Assembly: GCA_020073015.1 (NCBI GenBank)
Contig: JAIQFZ010000012.1
Span: 1-64,000 of the forward strand
Direction of reading: 5' to 3'
DNA length: 64,000 nt
From: Terriglobia bacterium
GTDB lineage: Bacteria > Acidobacteriota > Terriglobia > Terriglobales > Acidobacteriaceae
Below the pieces are notes generated by a model, which worked only from the letters and a program-made list of their open reading frames with translations, was not told the DNA's origin and did not search any database. The translations under genes and the position numbers were made by a program. Shown here piece after piece: positions 51,222 through 60,492 of the stretch; the first letter of the stretch is position 1, and each line of letters starts with the position of its first letter.

Positions 51222-52922
51222 ATGCACTCCATCACTGATGAGCGGAACTGGCTGACTTGGCTGGTGAAGGTTCGTATCCTGATTCTGACCGTCCTGCTGG
51301 CCATTGAACTGGCCGTCATCCGTCTGACCCCCAGCCCGTTGTCCGTCACGCTCTTCCTGACCGCCATGGTGCTGTGGTTCGTGCTCTCGCTCTTTTTTCT
51401 CTTCCTGGTTTCGGTCTGGCAGGAACATCGTTTGCAGGCCATCTTGCAGGTGCTCAGCGACCTGGTCATGGTCACGCTGGTGGTGCATCTGACCGGGGGC
51501 ATCGACAGCTCGCTGAACTTCCTCTATCCGCTGGTCATCATCGTTGCCTGCATGCTGTTGCCGCGCGCCTGGGGCTACCTCAGCGCCGCTCTGGCCTTCA
51601 TCTTCTTTGGCACCATCCTCGAGTTGGACTACTACGGAGCCATTCCTTCGTATTCGAATTCGCATCCCAAGCTCAAGGCTCTGCAGGTCGTAATCTTCGT
51701 CAATCTGTTTGCCTATTTCGCCATCGCCTATTTGGCCGGGCTGCTGGTGGCGAAGCTCCGGCAAGTCGACGTCCAGCTGAAGGATGCCAGCGGAGCGCTC
51801 CAGAATCTGCAGGCCCTGCACGAGAACATTGTGCAGTCGATGAGTGAAGGCGTCATCACCACGGGTCTCGACGGGCGGATCACGCTCGTGAACCGCGCCG
51901 CCCAGCAGTTGCTGGAGATTTCCGAGGTGGAACTGTGCGGCCGCTCGGTGGCGGATCTTTTCCAGGACCCGCTTCCCCACTTCGGCTCGGGGCGCGGCGA
52001 TGCCGAAGTTCGCTATGTGGGCGCCGCCAATAGCTTTCGCAAGACTTTCCGCATTATGGTTTCTGCCCTCAGTGTGAATGTGCCGGGCGGCCTGGGCTTC
52101 GTGTACACCTTCGACGATCTGACCGAGATCCGCCGTTTGGAGCGCGAGGTCCGCATGCAGGACCGGCTGGCGGCGGTGGGCCGGCTGGCGGCCGCCATCG
52201 CGCATGAGATCCGCAATCCCCTGACCTCGATTGCCGGATCGGTCAGCATGCTGTCGGACGTGCCCGCCTTGAGCCAGGAGGAGCGCCACCTGCTGGAGAT
52301 CGTGACCCGCGAGTCGGAGCGCCTGAACGGCATCATCACCGATTTTCTGGCCTATTCCCGCGGCAAGCAGTATCGCTTCGAGCGCGTGAGCCTGGCGCCC
52401 CTGCTCGAAGATACGCTCACCCTGCTCGAACATCGGCTCCTGGCCGAGGGTGCAGCCATCCGCATCGAGCGCGACCTGCCGAAAACCGAAGCCCTGGTCC
52501 TGGCCGATGGCGACAAACTGAAACAGGTCTTCTGGAACTTCTCTGAAAACGCAGTGCGCGCCATGAAGAAGACCGGCGGCAAATTGACCGTGAGCCTCAC
52601 CCCACGCGGTCCCGACTGGGAAATGAGCTTTGCCGACACCGGCCCGGGCATCAGCCCCCAGCAGTCGGAAAAAATCTTCGAGCCCTTCCAGTCAAATTTC
52701 GAAGGTGGCACCGGACTCGGTCTGGCCATCGTGTACCAGATTGTCCAGGCGCACGAGGGCAAGGTCTGGGCGCGCTCGGAAGCTGGCAAAGGCACCAGTT
52801 TTGTGCTGCGCCTGCGGCGTCTGGACGAGCCGGCCACCGCTTCGCCTTCCGCCCCGTCGAAATCCTCGGCCTCAAAATCGGAAAAGGCGCTGGCTGCATC
52901 GGGAGGAGGAACGCGTGGGTAG
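51222..52922 (+). CDS. pilS: PilS-like sensor histidine kinase
   Basis: 566 residues. Six hydrophobic segments in residues 1-185, starting WLVKVRILILTVLLAIELAVI, are the PilS-type sensor. Then PAS (IVQSMSEGVITTGLDGRITLVNRAAQQLLEI), the H box RLAAAIAHEIRNPLTSIAGSVSML and ATPase motifs NFSENAVRAMKKTGG, DTGPGIS, GTGLGLAIV. In known systems PilS reads pilin levels in the membrane and controls pilin transcription through PilR and sigma54. Downstream pilR overlaps by eight bases. Confidence 0.9.
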   Translation: MHSITDERNWLTWLVKVRILILTVLLAIELAVIRLTPSPLSVTLFLTAMVLWFVLSLFFLFLVSVWQEHRLQAILQVLSDLVMVTLVVHLTGGIDSSLNFLYPLVIIVACMLLPRAWGYLSAALAFIFFGTILELDYYGAIPSYSNSHPKLKALQVVIFVNLFAYFAIAYLAGLLVAKLRQVDVQLKDASGALQNLQALHENIVQSMSEGVITTGLDGRITLVNRAAQQLLEISEVELCGRSVADLFQDPLPHFGSGRGDAEVRYVGAANSFRKTFRIMVSALSVNVPGGLGFVYTFDDLTEIRRLEREVRMQDRLAAVGRLAAAIAHEIRNPLTSIAGSVSMLSDVPALSQEERHLLEIVTRESERLNGIITDFLAYSRGKQYRFERVSLAPLLEDTLTLLEHRLLAEGAAIRIERDLPKTEALVLADGDKLKQVFWNFSENAVRAMKKTGGKLTVSLTPRGPDWEMSFADTGPGISPQQSEKIFEPFQSNFEGGTGLGLAIVYQIVQAHEGKVWARSEAGKGTSFVLRLRRLDEPATASPSAPSKSSASKSEKALAASGGGTRG

Positions 52923-54303
52923 GATTCTCGTTACCGATGACGAGCGCTCGATCTGCGAACTGCTGGACATCGCCCTCCGGCGCGACGGTCACAAGGTGGA
53001 GACCGTCACCAGCGGGGAAGCGGCCAAGCGCAAAATTGAGAGCGCCCTGTTCGACGTGATTGTTACCGACATCAAGATGCCCGGGGTGGATGGGGTGGAA
53101 GTGTTGCGCCACGCCCACCAGGTCTCGCCGGAAACGGCGGTGATTCTGATGACCGCGGTGGACGACTATGAAGCGGCGGTCCAGGCCGTCAAAGCCGGCG
53201 GTGCGGCCGATTACATTCGCAAGAGCCCGGGCTTGGTGGACGATATCAAGCTGGGCATCGCGCGCGCCCTCGAACGAGTTTCGCTCAGCCGGCAGAATTT
53301 CGCCCTGCGCCGGGACGCAGCCGCTCGCAACTCGCTCGACAACATTATCGGTATCAGTCCCGCGCTCGAAAAACTCAAGCAAACCATTCGCACCGTGGCT
53401 TCGACCAACAGCACCATTCTGGTCTACGGCGAGAGCGGCACGGGCAAGGAACTGGTCGCTCGCGCGGTGCACACCTGCTCGCCGCGGGCTTCCGAAGCGT
53501 TTGTTTCGGTCAACTGCGGCGCCTTTCCCGAAACCTTGCTCGAAAGCGAGTTGTTCGGGTACGTCAAGGGCGCATTTACCGGAGCCAACCAGAACAAGCG
53601 CGGACTGTTTGAAGTCGCGGACCGCGGCACGATTTTTCTCGACGAGATCGGCGAGATGACCATGCCCATGCAGGTCAAGCTGCTGCGCGTGCTGCAGGAA
53701 CGGACGGTGCGTCCGGTCGGCGGCACGAGCGAAATCGCCGTCGATGTGCGCGTCATCGCCGCCACCAATCGCGATCTTGACAAGCAGGTGGCCGAGGGCA
53801 CCTTCCGCGAAGACCTCTACTATCGCCTGAGCGTGATTCCCATCCGCGTGCCCGCTCTGCGCGAGCGCAAGGGGGACATCCCGCTGCTGGCGAATCACTT
53901 TCTGAAAAAGTACGCGCCGGCGGCGGGGAAAAGCATCCACGCCGTGACCGCGCCGTCACTCGAAGCTCTCTCCGGCTATGACTGGCCCGGCAACGTCCGC
54001 CAGCTGGAGAACACGATCGAACGCGCCGTGGCCCTCGAACTCGGCAGCGAGTTGCACCTCGAACTGCCCGCCGAGCGTTCCAAGGCGCGCGCCGTAGCCG
54101 CTGGAGCGGAGACCGCGTTCGGCGTGCCCGCAGGCTCCGTGCTGCCGGAAGGCGTCAACATGGAACACTACGTCGCCCAGATCGAACGCTCACTGCTGCA
54201 GTCGGCCCTCGGACAAACCCACGGCGTCCAGATCAAAGCCGCCGAAGTCTTGGGTATCTCCTACCGTTCGTTCCGGCACTTGATGAAGAAGTACGAGCTG
54301 TAG
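52915..54303 (+). CDS. pilR: PilR-like sigma54-dependent response regulator
   Basis: 462 residues from GTG 52915, with GGGAGGAGGAA directly upstream; the track ORF begins 95 codons too early, inside pilS. Receiver (ILVTDDERSICELLDIALRRDG; VIVTDIKMPGVDGVE), sigma54-activator core (YGESGTGKELVARAVH; FGYVKGAFTGANQNKRG with an intact GAFTGA; TIFLDEIGEM; WPGNVRQLENTIERAV) and a Fis-type helix-turn-helix (GVQIKAAEVLGISYRSFRHLMKKYEL). The canonical GAFTGA contrasts with the NtrX-like protein at 38069. Probably activates pilin and other motility genes elsewhere. Confidence 0.92.
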   Translation: MGRILVTDDERSICELLDIALRRDGHKVETVTSGEAAKRKIESALFDVIVTDIKMPGVDGVEVLRHAHQVSPETAVILMTAVDDYEAAVQAVKAGGAADYIRKSPGLVDDIKLGIARALERVSLSRQNFALRRDAAARNSLDNIIGISPALEKLKQTIRTVASTNSTILVYGESGTGKELVARAVHTCSPRASEAFVSVNCGAFPETLLESELFGYVKGAFTGANQNKRGLFEVADRGTIFLDEIGEMTMPMQVKLLRVLQERTVRPVGGTSEIAVDVRVIAATNRDLDKQVAEGTFREDLYYRLSVIPIRVPALRERKGDIPLLANHFLKKYAPAAGKSIHAVTAPSLEALSGYDWPGNVRQLENTIERAVALELGSELHLELPAERSKARAVAAGAETAFGVPAGSVLPEGVNMEHYVAQIERSLLQSALGQTHGVQIKAAEVLGISYRSFRHLMKKYEL

Positions 54304-54463
54304 ACAGGAAGTACGAAATACTCAGTCCTGCTCTCAGTTCTCAGCGCTTCGCGTGCGATGCATCCAAAAAGTGTGAACCTGCGGAGACACAACCCCTGCG
54401 CGCGGCGCCTTACTGAAAGCGGTTCCGGGGAACGGGTGCTGGCTCTGCACGCCATGAATTTCC

Positions 54464-54491
54464 TTGACTGACGGTCGGTTCCGGCTATACT
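54464..54491 (+). promoter_or_regulatory. Strong sigma70 promoter of the DUF3857 pair (TTGACT-N16-TATACT)
   Basis: TTGACT (54464-54469) and TATACT (54486-54491) are 16 bp apart, one of the best promoter matches in the window. Transcription would start near 54498, leaving a leader of about 160 nt. The 354-bp gap 54304-54657 contains this promoter, the leader and no gene. Confidence 0.75.
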
Positions 54492-54497
54492 CGTGCG

Positions 54498-54657
54498 TCA
54501 AGTAAAGTTTGACCGCATCCCGGTACGAGGGGCCCGAAGATGCGGCGTTGGCGGAGTGTCGGCTCAGCAGCCGTGTGTACCTCGCCCCTTGCGCAGGTGT
54601 TTTCCCGGGTGATCTGATCGCCGGCTTTCTCTCCCAACTCACATCCTATTGTAGAGA
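54498..54657 (+). ncRNA. Structured 5' leader, possible cis-regulatory RNA
   Basis: Three pairing elements are visible: CCGCATC (54513-54519) with GATGCGG (54539-54545); a two-part stem GGC/GCC plus GAG/CTC (54550-54556 with 54581-54586, one bulged G); and, inside it, the hairpin CGGCT-cagc-AGCCG (54560-54573). The compact, GC-rich arrangement downstream of a strong promoter suggests a regulatory RNA. It does not match any riboswitch core that I can recall. It may equally be a simple stable leader. Confidence 0.4.
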
Positions 54658-56613
54658 GTGCTCGTGTCCAACTTTGTCAAGTTCGTGACAGCAGCCGTGT
54701 GCGCTGGAATGTGGGCTTGCGCCTGTACCCCCGCGCTCGGCGATGAACTCCGGTCCATCCCGCCCGATCAACTGACGATGACGAGTGAGCCCAAGGCCCC
54801 GGGGGCACAGGCTATCTACCTGTACCGGCAGGTGGATCGGGACGACGGGCATGCTCCCAGTGAATTCAACTTCGTGCGTTTGAAAGTCCTGACCGAAGAG
54901 GGGCGGAAGTACGCCAACGTCGAAATCCCCTTCTTGAAGCAACAGGGGAACATCCACGGGATCAAGGCGCGAACCATCCAGCCCGACGGCACGGTCGTCG
55001 ATTTCCGCGGCAAGGTCTATGAAAAGACCATCGTGAAGGCCAAGGGAGTGAAATACCTGGCGAAAACGTTTACCCTCCCCGACGTCCGCGTGGGCAGCAT
55101 CCTTGAATACTCCTACACTGTCGACTTGGATCAGAACTATGTCTTTAACTCGCACTGGATTCTGAGCGCTGAACTGTTCACCAAGCGCGCGAAGTTTTCT
55201 CTGAAACCCAGCCCGGATTTTGCGGTGCGCTGGAACTGGCCTGTCGGTTTTCCGGAAGGGACACAGCCGCCCAAAAACGCAAATAGCATCATAAGCATGG
55301 AGACACAGAATGTCCCGGCGTTCCAGGTCGAAGACTACATGCCTCCGGAAGACGAACTCAAATTTCGTGTCGAGTTCATCTATTCTCGGGAGCAGCCGGA
55401 GATGAATCCGGAGAAGTTCTGGAAGCAGCAGGATAAGCAGTGGTACGGAATGTTCGACGGCTTCGTGAACAAGCGTGGAGTCATGGAACAAGCCGTCTCC
55501 AGCATTGTTGCCCCCAGCGATCCGCCCGAAACCAAGCTACGCAAGATTTACGCCAGGGTGCAGCAGATCCGCAACCTGTCGTTTGAGCGTGAGAAAACCG
55601 AGCAAGAGGAAAAAAGAGAGAAGCAGAAGGATATTAATAACGTAGAAGACCTGTGGAAGCGGGGCTACGGATCTGCCCGCCAAATCAATTGGCTCTTTAT
55701 CGCTCTGGCGCGGGCGGCGGGTTTCGATGCTGCCTCCGTCTATGTTGCCGCGCGCAATGCAGCGTTTTTCCGTCCGCAGGTGGTGAATCCCTACCAACTG
55801 AATGCGGACCTGGTGGTGGTCAAGGTGGAGGGGAAGGACGTGTACCTCGACCCCTCTGTAAAATTCGCGCCATACGGAGTGCTTCCCTGGTATGAGACCC
55901 TGGCGGACGGCATCCGCCTCGACAAGGACGGCGGCCAGATGGTGACGACTTCCTCCCCCGATAGTTCCAGCGCAAAGGTTGAGCGCAAGGCCGATCTCCA
56001 ACTTTCGGCCGACGACGGCTCACTGGAGGGTAAGCTCACGGTTACCTATTCAGGTTTAGAGGCCCTCGATTTGCGCCTCAGCCAGCAGCACGAGGACGAA
56101 GCCAGCCAGAAGAAACTGCTGGAAGACATGGTCCGAGAGTCGATACCCGCTGGCATCGAGGTCGATCTTACTAACAAGCCGGATTGGACGAGTTCCTCGC
56201 CAACACTGGTCGCAGAATACCATCTTAAGGTGCCCGGCTGGGTTTCTGGAGCAGGCCGCCGTGCGCTGTTTCCCATGGGGCTTTTCAGTGCGAACGAAAA
56301 GCACGTGTTTGAGCACGCGAATCGTTCCTACCCCCTCTACTTCCAGAATGCCTACCTTCGATCCGACGACGTCACGGTCAACCTGCCCCTGGGATGGAAA
56401 GTCGGCTCCGTCCCGGCGCCGATCAACAGAGACGCGAAGGCGGTGGTGTACACGGTCAGCGCGGTGGACGAGAAAGGCACGCTGCACATCACCCGGTCCC
56501 TGCGCAACGAACTCGTGTGGCTGGACAAAGACAAGTACGGAATTCTGCGAAACTTCTTTCAACTCGTGAGGACTGGAGATGAGCAGCAGGTGGTCTTGCA
56601 GCCGAACATCTAG
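54658..56613 (+). CDS. DUF3857/transglutaminase-like protein with lost catalytic cysteine
   Basis: 651 residues from GTG 54658 (GTG 54664 is an alternative). Signal peptide (FVKFVTAAVCAGMWACACTPALG), then a DUF3857 domain (about 55-250: VRLKVLTEEGRKYANVEIPF; LPDVRVGSILEYSYTVDLDQNY) and a transglutaminase-like core (LRKIYARVQQIRNLSFE...LWKRGYGSARQINWLFIALARAAGFDAASVYV). Where active homologues read GDCKDKA, this protein reads GSARQIN, so the catalytic Cys is gone. The C-terminus is a beta-rich domain (VTVNLPLGWKVGSVPAPI). Probably exported and non-enzymatic, perhaps binding the substrate or partner of the next gene, which overlaps by 35 bases. Confidence 0.8.
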   Translation: MLVSNFVKFVTAAVCAGMWACACTPALGDELRSIPPDQLTMTSEPKAPGAQAIYLYRQVDRDDGHAPSEFNFVRLKVLTEEGRKYANVEIPFLKQQGNIHGIKARTIQPDGTVVDFRGKVYEKTIVKAKGVKYLAKTFTLPDVRVGSILEYSYTVDLDQNYVFNSHWILSAELFTKRAKFSLKPSPDFAVRWNWPVGFPEGTQPPKNANSIISMETQNVPAFQVEDYMPPEDELKFRVEFIYSREQPEMNPEKFWKQQDKQWYGMFDGFVNKRGVMEQAVSSIVAPSDPPETKLRKIYARVQQIRNLSFEREKTEQEEKREKQKDINNVEDLWKRGYGSARQINWLFIALARAAGFDAASVYVAARNAAFFRPQVVNPYQLNADLVVVKVEGKDVYLDPSVKFAPYGVLPWYETLADGIRLDKDGGQMVTTSSPDSSSAKVERKADLQLSADDGSLEGKLTVTYSGLEALDLRLSQQHEDEASQKKLLEDMVRESIPAGIEVDLTNKPDWTSSSPTLVAEYHLKVPGWVSGAGRRALFPMGLFSANEKHVFEHANRSYPLYFQNAYLRSDDVTVNLPLGWKVGSVPAPINRDAKAVVYTVSAVDEKGTLHITRSLRNELVWLDKDKYGILRNFFQLVRTGDEQQVVLQPNI

Positions 56614-58606
56614 CGTTCAGGGTTGCGGTTTTCTTGCCGCATTGGCGATGGGCACGATCTTGGGATTGTCGCCCAACGCGATCGCTGGCGATGCTCCGGG
56701 CTGGATGCACGGCGTCGCGAACGCCCCTCTTCCAGCCCATGACGAAAAGACAGATGCAGTATTGCTTTACTCCGAGCAGATCGTTACCGTGCAATCCGAA
56801 GACAAAGTGAAAACCGTGGTCCGGGAAGCCTACAAGATCCTCCGGCCGGATGGGCGCCGCTACGGTATAGTCCGCGTTCCTTTCGATTCGCGGCAAAAGA
56901 TTACCAAAATGCATGGCTGGTGCATTCCCGCCCAAGGCAAAGACTTTGAAGTGAAGGAAAAAGAGGCGATTGAGACCTCGCTGTTTGAGATTTCGGGCAG
57001 TGAACTCATCAACGATGTGAAAGACAAGGTTCTGCAGATCCCTGCGGCCGAGCCGGGCAACATTGTCGGGTACGAATACGAAGTGGAAGAGCAGCCCTAC
57101 GTTCTACAGGATGCCTGGTACTTCCAGGAGGCTGTGCCCGTTCGCGAAGCGCACTTCACGCTCCAGTTGCCTCCCGGATGGGAGTACAAATCGACCTTTC
57201 TCAACGCTGCGGAGGTGAAACCGACCCAGTCGGGCAGTCAGTGGCAGTGGTCAGTTAGCGATGTCAAGGCCCTAAAAAGAGAGCCGGATATGCCGCCGTG
57301 GAGGGGGGTCGTGGGACAGATGATTGTTGCGTACTTCCCGGCGGGAGGCTCCGTGCCGGGCAAGACCTTTGCCGACTGGCGGCAAATGGGCATCTGGTAC
57401 ACGGAATTGATCAGAGGACGAAAGGATCCATCACAGGAGATGCAGCAAAAGGTCACGGCTCTGACTGCCGGCTCCGCGACTCCGCTCGACAAGATGAGGT
57501 CGATTGCGGCTTTCGTCCAGAAAGACATTCGCTATGTCGCCATCGAACTGGGGATCGGAGGGTGGCAGCCTCATCCCGCAGCCGAGGTGTTCTCGCACCG
57601 CTACGGAGATTGCAAAGACAAAGCCACGCTGATGGCGACAATGCTTGGGCTGGTTGGGGTCGAATCGTATCCAGTTTCGATCAATAGCGAGCGCGGGTCA
57701 GTAACGCCGGGTGTGCAGGCGCATCTGGGCGCGTTCGACCATGTGGTTCTTGCGATCAAACTGCCTGACGGCGTGGATGATGGATCGCTTCACGCAATCA
57801 TGCAGCATCCGAAGCTGGGCAAGATGCTGTTTTTCGATCCGACCAACGACCTGACGCCCTTCGGTCAGATCGGCGGCTATCTGCAGGATAATTACGGCCT
57901 GCTGGATACTCCCGACGGTGGCGAACTGGTGAAGTTGCCTCGGCAGCCGGGAGAACTCAATAGTATTCGGCGGACGGCGAAGTTAACGCTCAGCCCACAG
58001 GGAGCGCTTGCCGGCGACGTCCTAGACATTCGTCTCGGGGACCGCGCCGCCGAACAGCGCGGGGCTTTGCGCGTTGTCACCAAGGACACCGACCGAATCA
58101 AGCCCATCGAGACGCTGCTGTCTCACTCCCTAACAAGTTTTAAGATCACGAAGGCCACCGTAGGGAATCTGCACGAGACGTTGCTTCCGCTCCAATATTC
58201 CTATTCGCTGGAGGCGCCGGACTACGCCAAGATGGTCGGGAACCTGCTCCTGGTGCGGCCCCGCGTGGTGGGCAACAAATCCAGTTCCGTGCTGGAGACA
58301 AAAGAGCCCCGCCAACTCCCCCTGGAATTCGACGGACCGTACCTCGATTCCGACAGCTTCGAAATCACGCTCCCACCCGGATACGAAGTCGACGATCTTC
58401 CCCCGCCTGTCTCAGAAGATCACAGCTTCGCCAGCTACCACAGCAAGACCGAGGTGAACGGTAACGTGCTCCATTACACCCGGACGATGGAGATCAAAGA
58501 ACTGAGCGTCCCAGTCAGCAAAATGGAGGAACTGAAAAAGTTCTACCGGGTCATCGCCTCGGACGAGCGCAATAACGCTGTCCTGAAGCCAGCCGCCGCC
58601 AAGTAG
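56579..58606 (+). CDS. DUF3857/transglutaminase-like protein with intact active site
   Basis: 675 residues from ATG 56579, preceded by CTGGAG and overlapping the upstream gene. Signal segment GCGFLAALAMGTILGLSPNAIAG, DUF3857 domain (VVREAYKILRPDGRRYGIVRVPFD...EPGNIVGYEYEVEEQPYV), transglutaminase core with SHRYGDCKDKATLMATMLGLVGVESYPV (catalytic Cys), LGAFDHVVLAIKL (catalytic His) and LFFDPTND (Asp), and a C-terminal beta domain. Presumed to cut or cross-link peptides or amides in the envelope; the true reaction is unknown. Same domain order as the upstream partner, so the pair arose by duplication and the first copy lost catalysis. Confidence 0.85.
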   Translation: MSSRWSCSRTSSVQGCGFLAALAMGTILGLSPNAIAGDAPGWMHGVANAPLPAHDEKTDAVLLYSEQIVTVQSEDKVKTVVREAYKILRPDGRRYGIVRVPFDSRQKITKMHGWCIPAQGKDFEVKEKEAIETSLFEISGSELINDVKDKVLQIPAAEPGNIVGYEYEVEEQPYVLQDAWYFQEAVPVREAHFTLQLPPGWEYKSTFLNAAEVKPTQSGSQWQWSVSDVKALKREPDMPPWRGVVGQMIVAYFPAGGSVPGKTFADWRQMGIWYTELIRGRKDPSQEMQQKVTALTAGSATPLDKMRSIAAFVQKDIRYVAIELGIGGWQPHPAAEVFSHRYGDCKDKATLMATMLGLVGVESYPVSINSERGSVTPGVQAHLGAFDHVVLAIKLPDGVDDGSLHAIMQHPKLGKMLFFDPTNDLTPFGQIGGYLQDNYGLLDTPDGGELVKLPRQPGELNSIRRTAKLTLSPQGALAGDVLDIRLGDRAAEQRGALRVVTKDTDRIKPIETLLSHSLTSFKITKATVGNLHETLLPLQYSYSLEAPDYAKMVGNLLLVRPRVVGNKSSSVLETKEPRQLPLEFDGPYLDSDSFEITLPPGYEVDDLPPPVSEDHSFASYHSKTEVNGNVLHYTRTMEIKELSVPVSKMEELKKFYRVIASDERNNAVLKPAAAK

Positions 58607-58684
58607 GGGGTGACTGGCAGGTTGCCCAGTCGTGGCGCCCGTTACTAAGTCATCGATAGGCGTGTCGAGAAACGATTTGCTGCC

Positions 58685-59866
58685 CTACCAGGCCTTCGGA
58701 ACATTCACGTAGGAACGATCCAGCGCCGCCACGGAAGGGCATCCGAGCAGTCTTAGGGTGCGCTCCAGATCGGTGCGCAGGATCTCGATGGCACGGTCGA
58801 CTCCGGCCTCGCCGGCGGCGGCGAGGCCATAGGCGTAGGCTCGGCCGCATAGAACGGCGCGCGCTCCCAGGCCGAGCGCTTTGGCGATGTCCGTCCCCCG
58901 GCGCACGCCTCCGTCCATCCACACTTCCACTTGTTCGCCGACGGCTTCGACGACCTCAGGCAGGGCGCTCAGAGAAGACGGAACACAGTCCAGCTGTCGG
59001 CCGCCGTGGTTCGATACCGAAATGGCCGCGGCGCCTGCGTCTACGGCGCGGCGGGCGTCGTCGCCGGTCAGAATGCCTTTGATGACGAGCGGCCCCTGCC
59101 AGAGATCACGGATCCATCGCAGATCGGCCCAGGTCACGGCCGACTCTGCCAGTGCGGCGGCGACGTCCACCGGCGGCATGGGTCCCTGGCCGGGAATGAC
59201 GACGTTGGGCAGGGCAGGCAGGCCGCCATCGCGCAGAAAATCAATCAGCCATCCTGGCCGTGACAGTACTTGAGGAACGAACGGAAGTTTTTCCAGCAGA
59301 CTACCGCTGATGAGTTCCTTCATCCCGTTGCGGTAGTCGCGCTCGCGCATGCCCGCTACCGGTGTGTCGATGGTGACCACCAGCGCGGCGAATCCCGTGG
59401 CCCGCGCTCGGGCGATCACGGCTTCGGCTGCCGCCCGGCCGCCCATCAAGTAAAGCTGGTAGAACACCGGCCCCGGGGAAGCTGCCCGGACGTCTTCCAG
59501 TTTGTGGCCCGAGATGGTCGAGAGGATGTAAGCGGTGCCGGCCTTGCCGGCGGCTCGGGCAGCGGCTACTTCTCCGCCGGGATGCATCAGCCGGCTGTAG
59601 CCGATGGGGGCGAGCAGGAAGGGAAGAGCGAGGTCGAAGCCGAGGACGCGGGTGTGCAGGTCGCAGTCTGCGAAGGCCACGGCGTGACGGGGCCGGAACG
59701 TGACCTCCTCAAAGACGCGGCAATTTTCGCGCAGCGTGACCTCGCCCTCGGCGCCGCCGTCGAGATAGTCGAACACGGCTTTCGGCACCCGGCGGCGGGC
59801 GATGGGCCGGAAGTCGGCGATGGAAACAACACGGGGAGAAGCGACGGTGCGGGAGGCTCTGGTCAT
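58685..59866 (-). CDS. FMN-dependent alpha-hydroxy-acid dehydrogenase
   Basis: 393 residues from ATG 59866; GTG 59872 would add two. TIM-barrel flavoenzyme that oxidises 2-hydroxy acids such as L-lactate or glycolate. Motifs: FDYLDGGAEGEVTLREN at the start, PFLLAPIGYSRLMHPGGE, YQLYLMGGR with the substrate Tyr, VVTIDTPVAGMRERDYRNGM, VIKGILTGDDARRAVDAGA with the catalytic Lys, SNHGGRQLD with the active-site His and Arg, and WMDGGVRRGTDIAKALGLGARAVLCGRAY. Exact substrate is open. It is convergent with the DUF3857 pair and has no obvious operon partner. Confidence 0.92.
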   Translation of the reverse strand: MTRASRTVASPRVVSIADFRPIARRRVPKAVFDYLDGGAEGEVTLRENCRVFEEVTFRPRHAVAFADCDLHTRVLGFDLALPFLLAPIGYSRLMHPGGEVAAARAAGKAGTAYILSTISGHKLEDVRAASPGPVFYQLYLMGGRAAAEAVIARARATGFAALVVTIDTPVAGMRERDYRNGMKELISGSLLEKLPFVPQVLSRPGWLIDFLRDGGLPALPNVVIPGQGPMPPVDVAAALAESAVTWADLRWIRDLWQGPLVIKGILTGDDARRAVDAGAAAISVSNHGGRQLDCVPSSLSALPEVVEAVGEQVEVWMDGGVRRGTDIAKALGLGARAVLCGRAYAYGLAAAGEAGVDRAIEILRTDLERTLRLLGCPSVAALDRSYVNVPKAW

Positions 59867-60087
59867 TGGCACGAAAGCGCGCCCTCGAGAAGCGCGTGAG
59901 TCGAGCGGTACGTCGGAAGTTTAAACCGTGCTGGTCGGCGAGCGGAAGGACGACGGTCGCGGAGGGCGCGACGGGAAGGCTCAAGCAGAAGGGAAAAACC
60001 TCAGTGGATTGTTAAGATAGATCCTGTCCGACCGCATCGGACGTTGGTCGCGCCGCCTGGGGCATCCTGACATTTGAGGTCATCGTA

Positions 60088-60357
60088 ATGTGCCGGAATA
60101 TCAAGAACCTGTTCAACTTCGATCCGCCGGTAACCGACGAGGAGATTCGAGCGGCTTCGCTTCAGTTCGTGAGAAAGATCAGCGGCTTTAACAAACCGTC
60201 GAAGGCCAACGAAGATGCGTTCCTGGCGGCGATCGAGGAAATCGCGGGAATCTCGGCTCGTCTTCTGCGGGCGCTCGAGACGAACGCACCACCGAAGAAT
60301 CGGGAAGAAGAGGCCGCCAAAGCGAAAGCTCGGGCGGCAGAGAGATTCGGCGCTTAA
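60088..60357 (+). CDS. DUF2277 family protein
   Basis: 89 residues. MCRNIKNLFNFDPPVTDEEIRAASLQFVRKISGFNKPSKANEDAF is the family hallmark, with Cys2 next to the start and the FVRKISGF/PSKAN motif. The C-terminus is an Ala/Lys/Glu-rich helix. Function is unknown; the strict N-terminal MCRNI suggests a conserved metal or nucleic-acid contact. It lies divergent from the hydroxy-acid dehydrogenase and convergent with the histidine kinase. Confidence 0.85.
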   Translation: MCRNIKNLFNFDPPVTDEEIRAASLQFVRKISGFNKPSKANEDAFLAAIEEIAGISARLLRALETNAPPKNREEEAAKAKARAAERFGA

Positions 60358-60427
60358 GTCGAGGAAAGACCTCTGGCTCGGGATTGTGGAGGGATCCAGC
60401 CTGGCTGGTTGAGATTTGTCGCTGGTA

Positions 60428-60488
60428 GACGGTGATTCGCGTGCCGTCAAAAAAGAAGGTGTCGCGCGTGCCGATCACCAGCAGCCCG
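60428..60488 (-). pseudogene. Relic of a second multicopper oxidase gene
   Basis: About 60 bp nearly identical to 62553-62610 inside the multicopper oxidase. Translated on the minus strand it gives VIGTRDTFFFDGTRITV, against VIGTRDTFFDATRITV in the intact gene, with one extra codon and two or three substitutions. It sits immediately after the histidine-kinase stop codon (60493). It is too short to function and shows that a second copy once existed here or that a segment was copied. Confidence 0.8.
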
Positions 60489-60492
60489 TGTA

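Noticed and set aside
54498-54657. Known riboswitch (c-di-GMP, fluoride, SAM, cobalamin)
   Set aside because: None of the conserved core sequences that I can recall for these classes is present.
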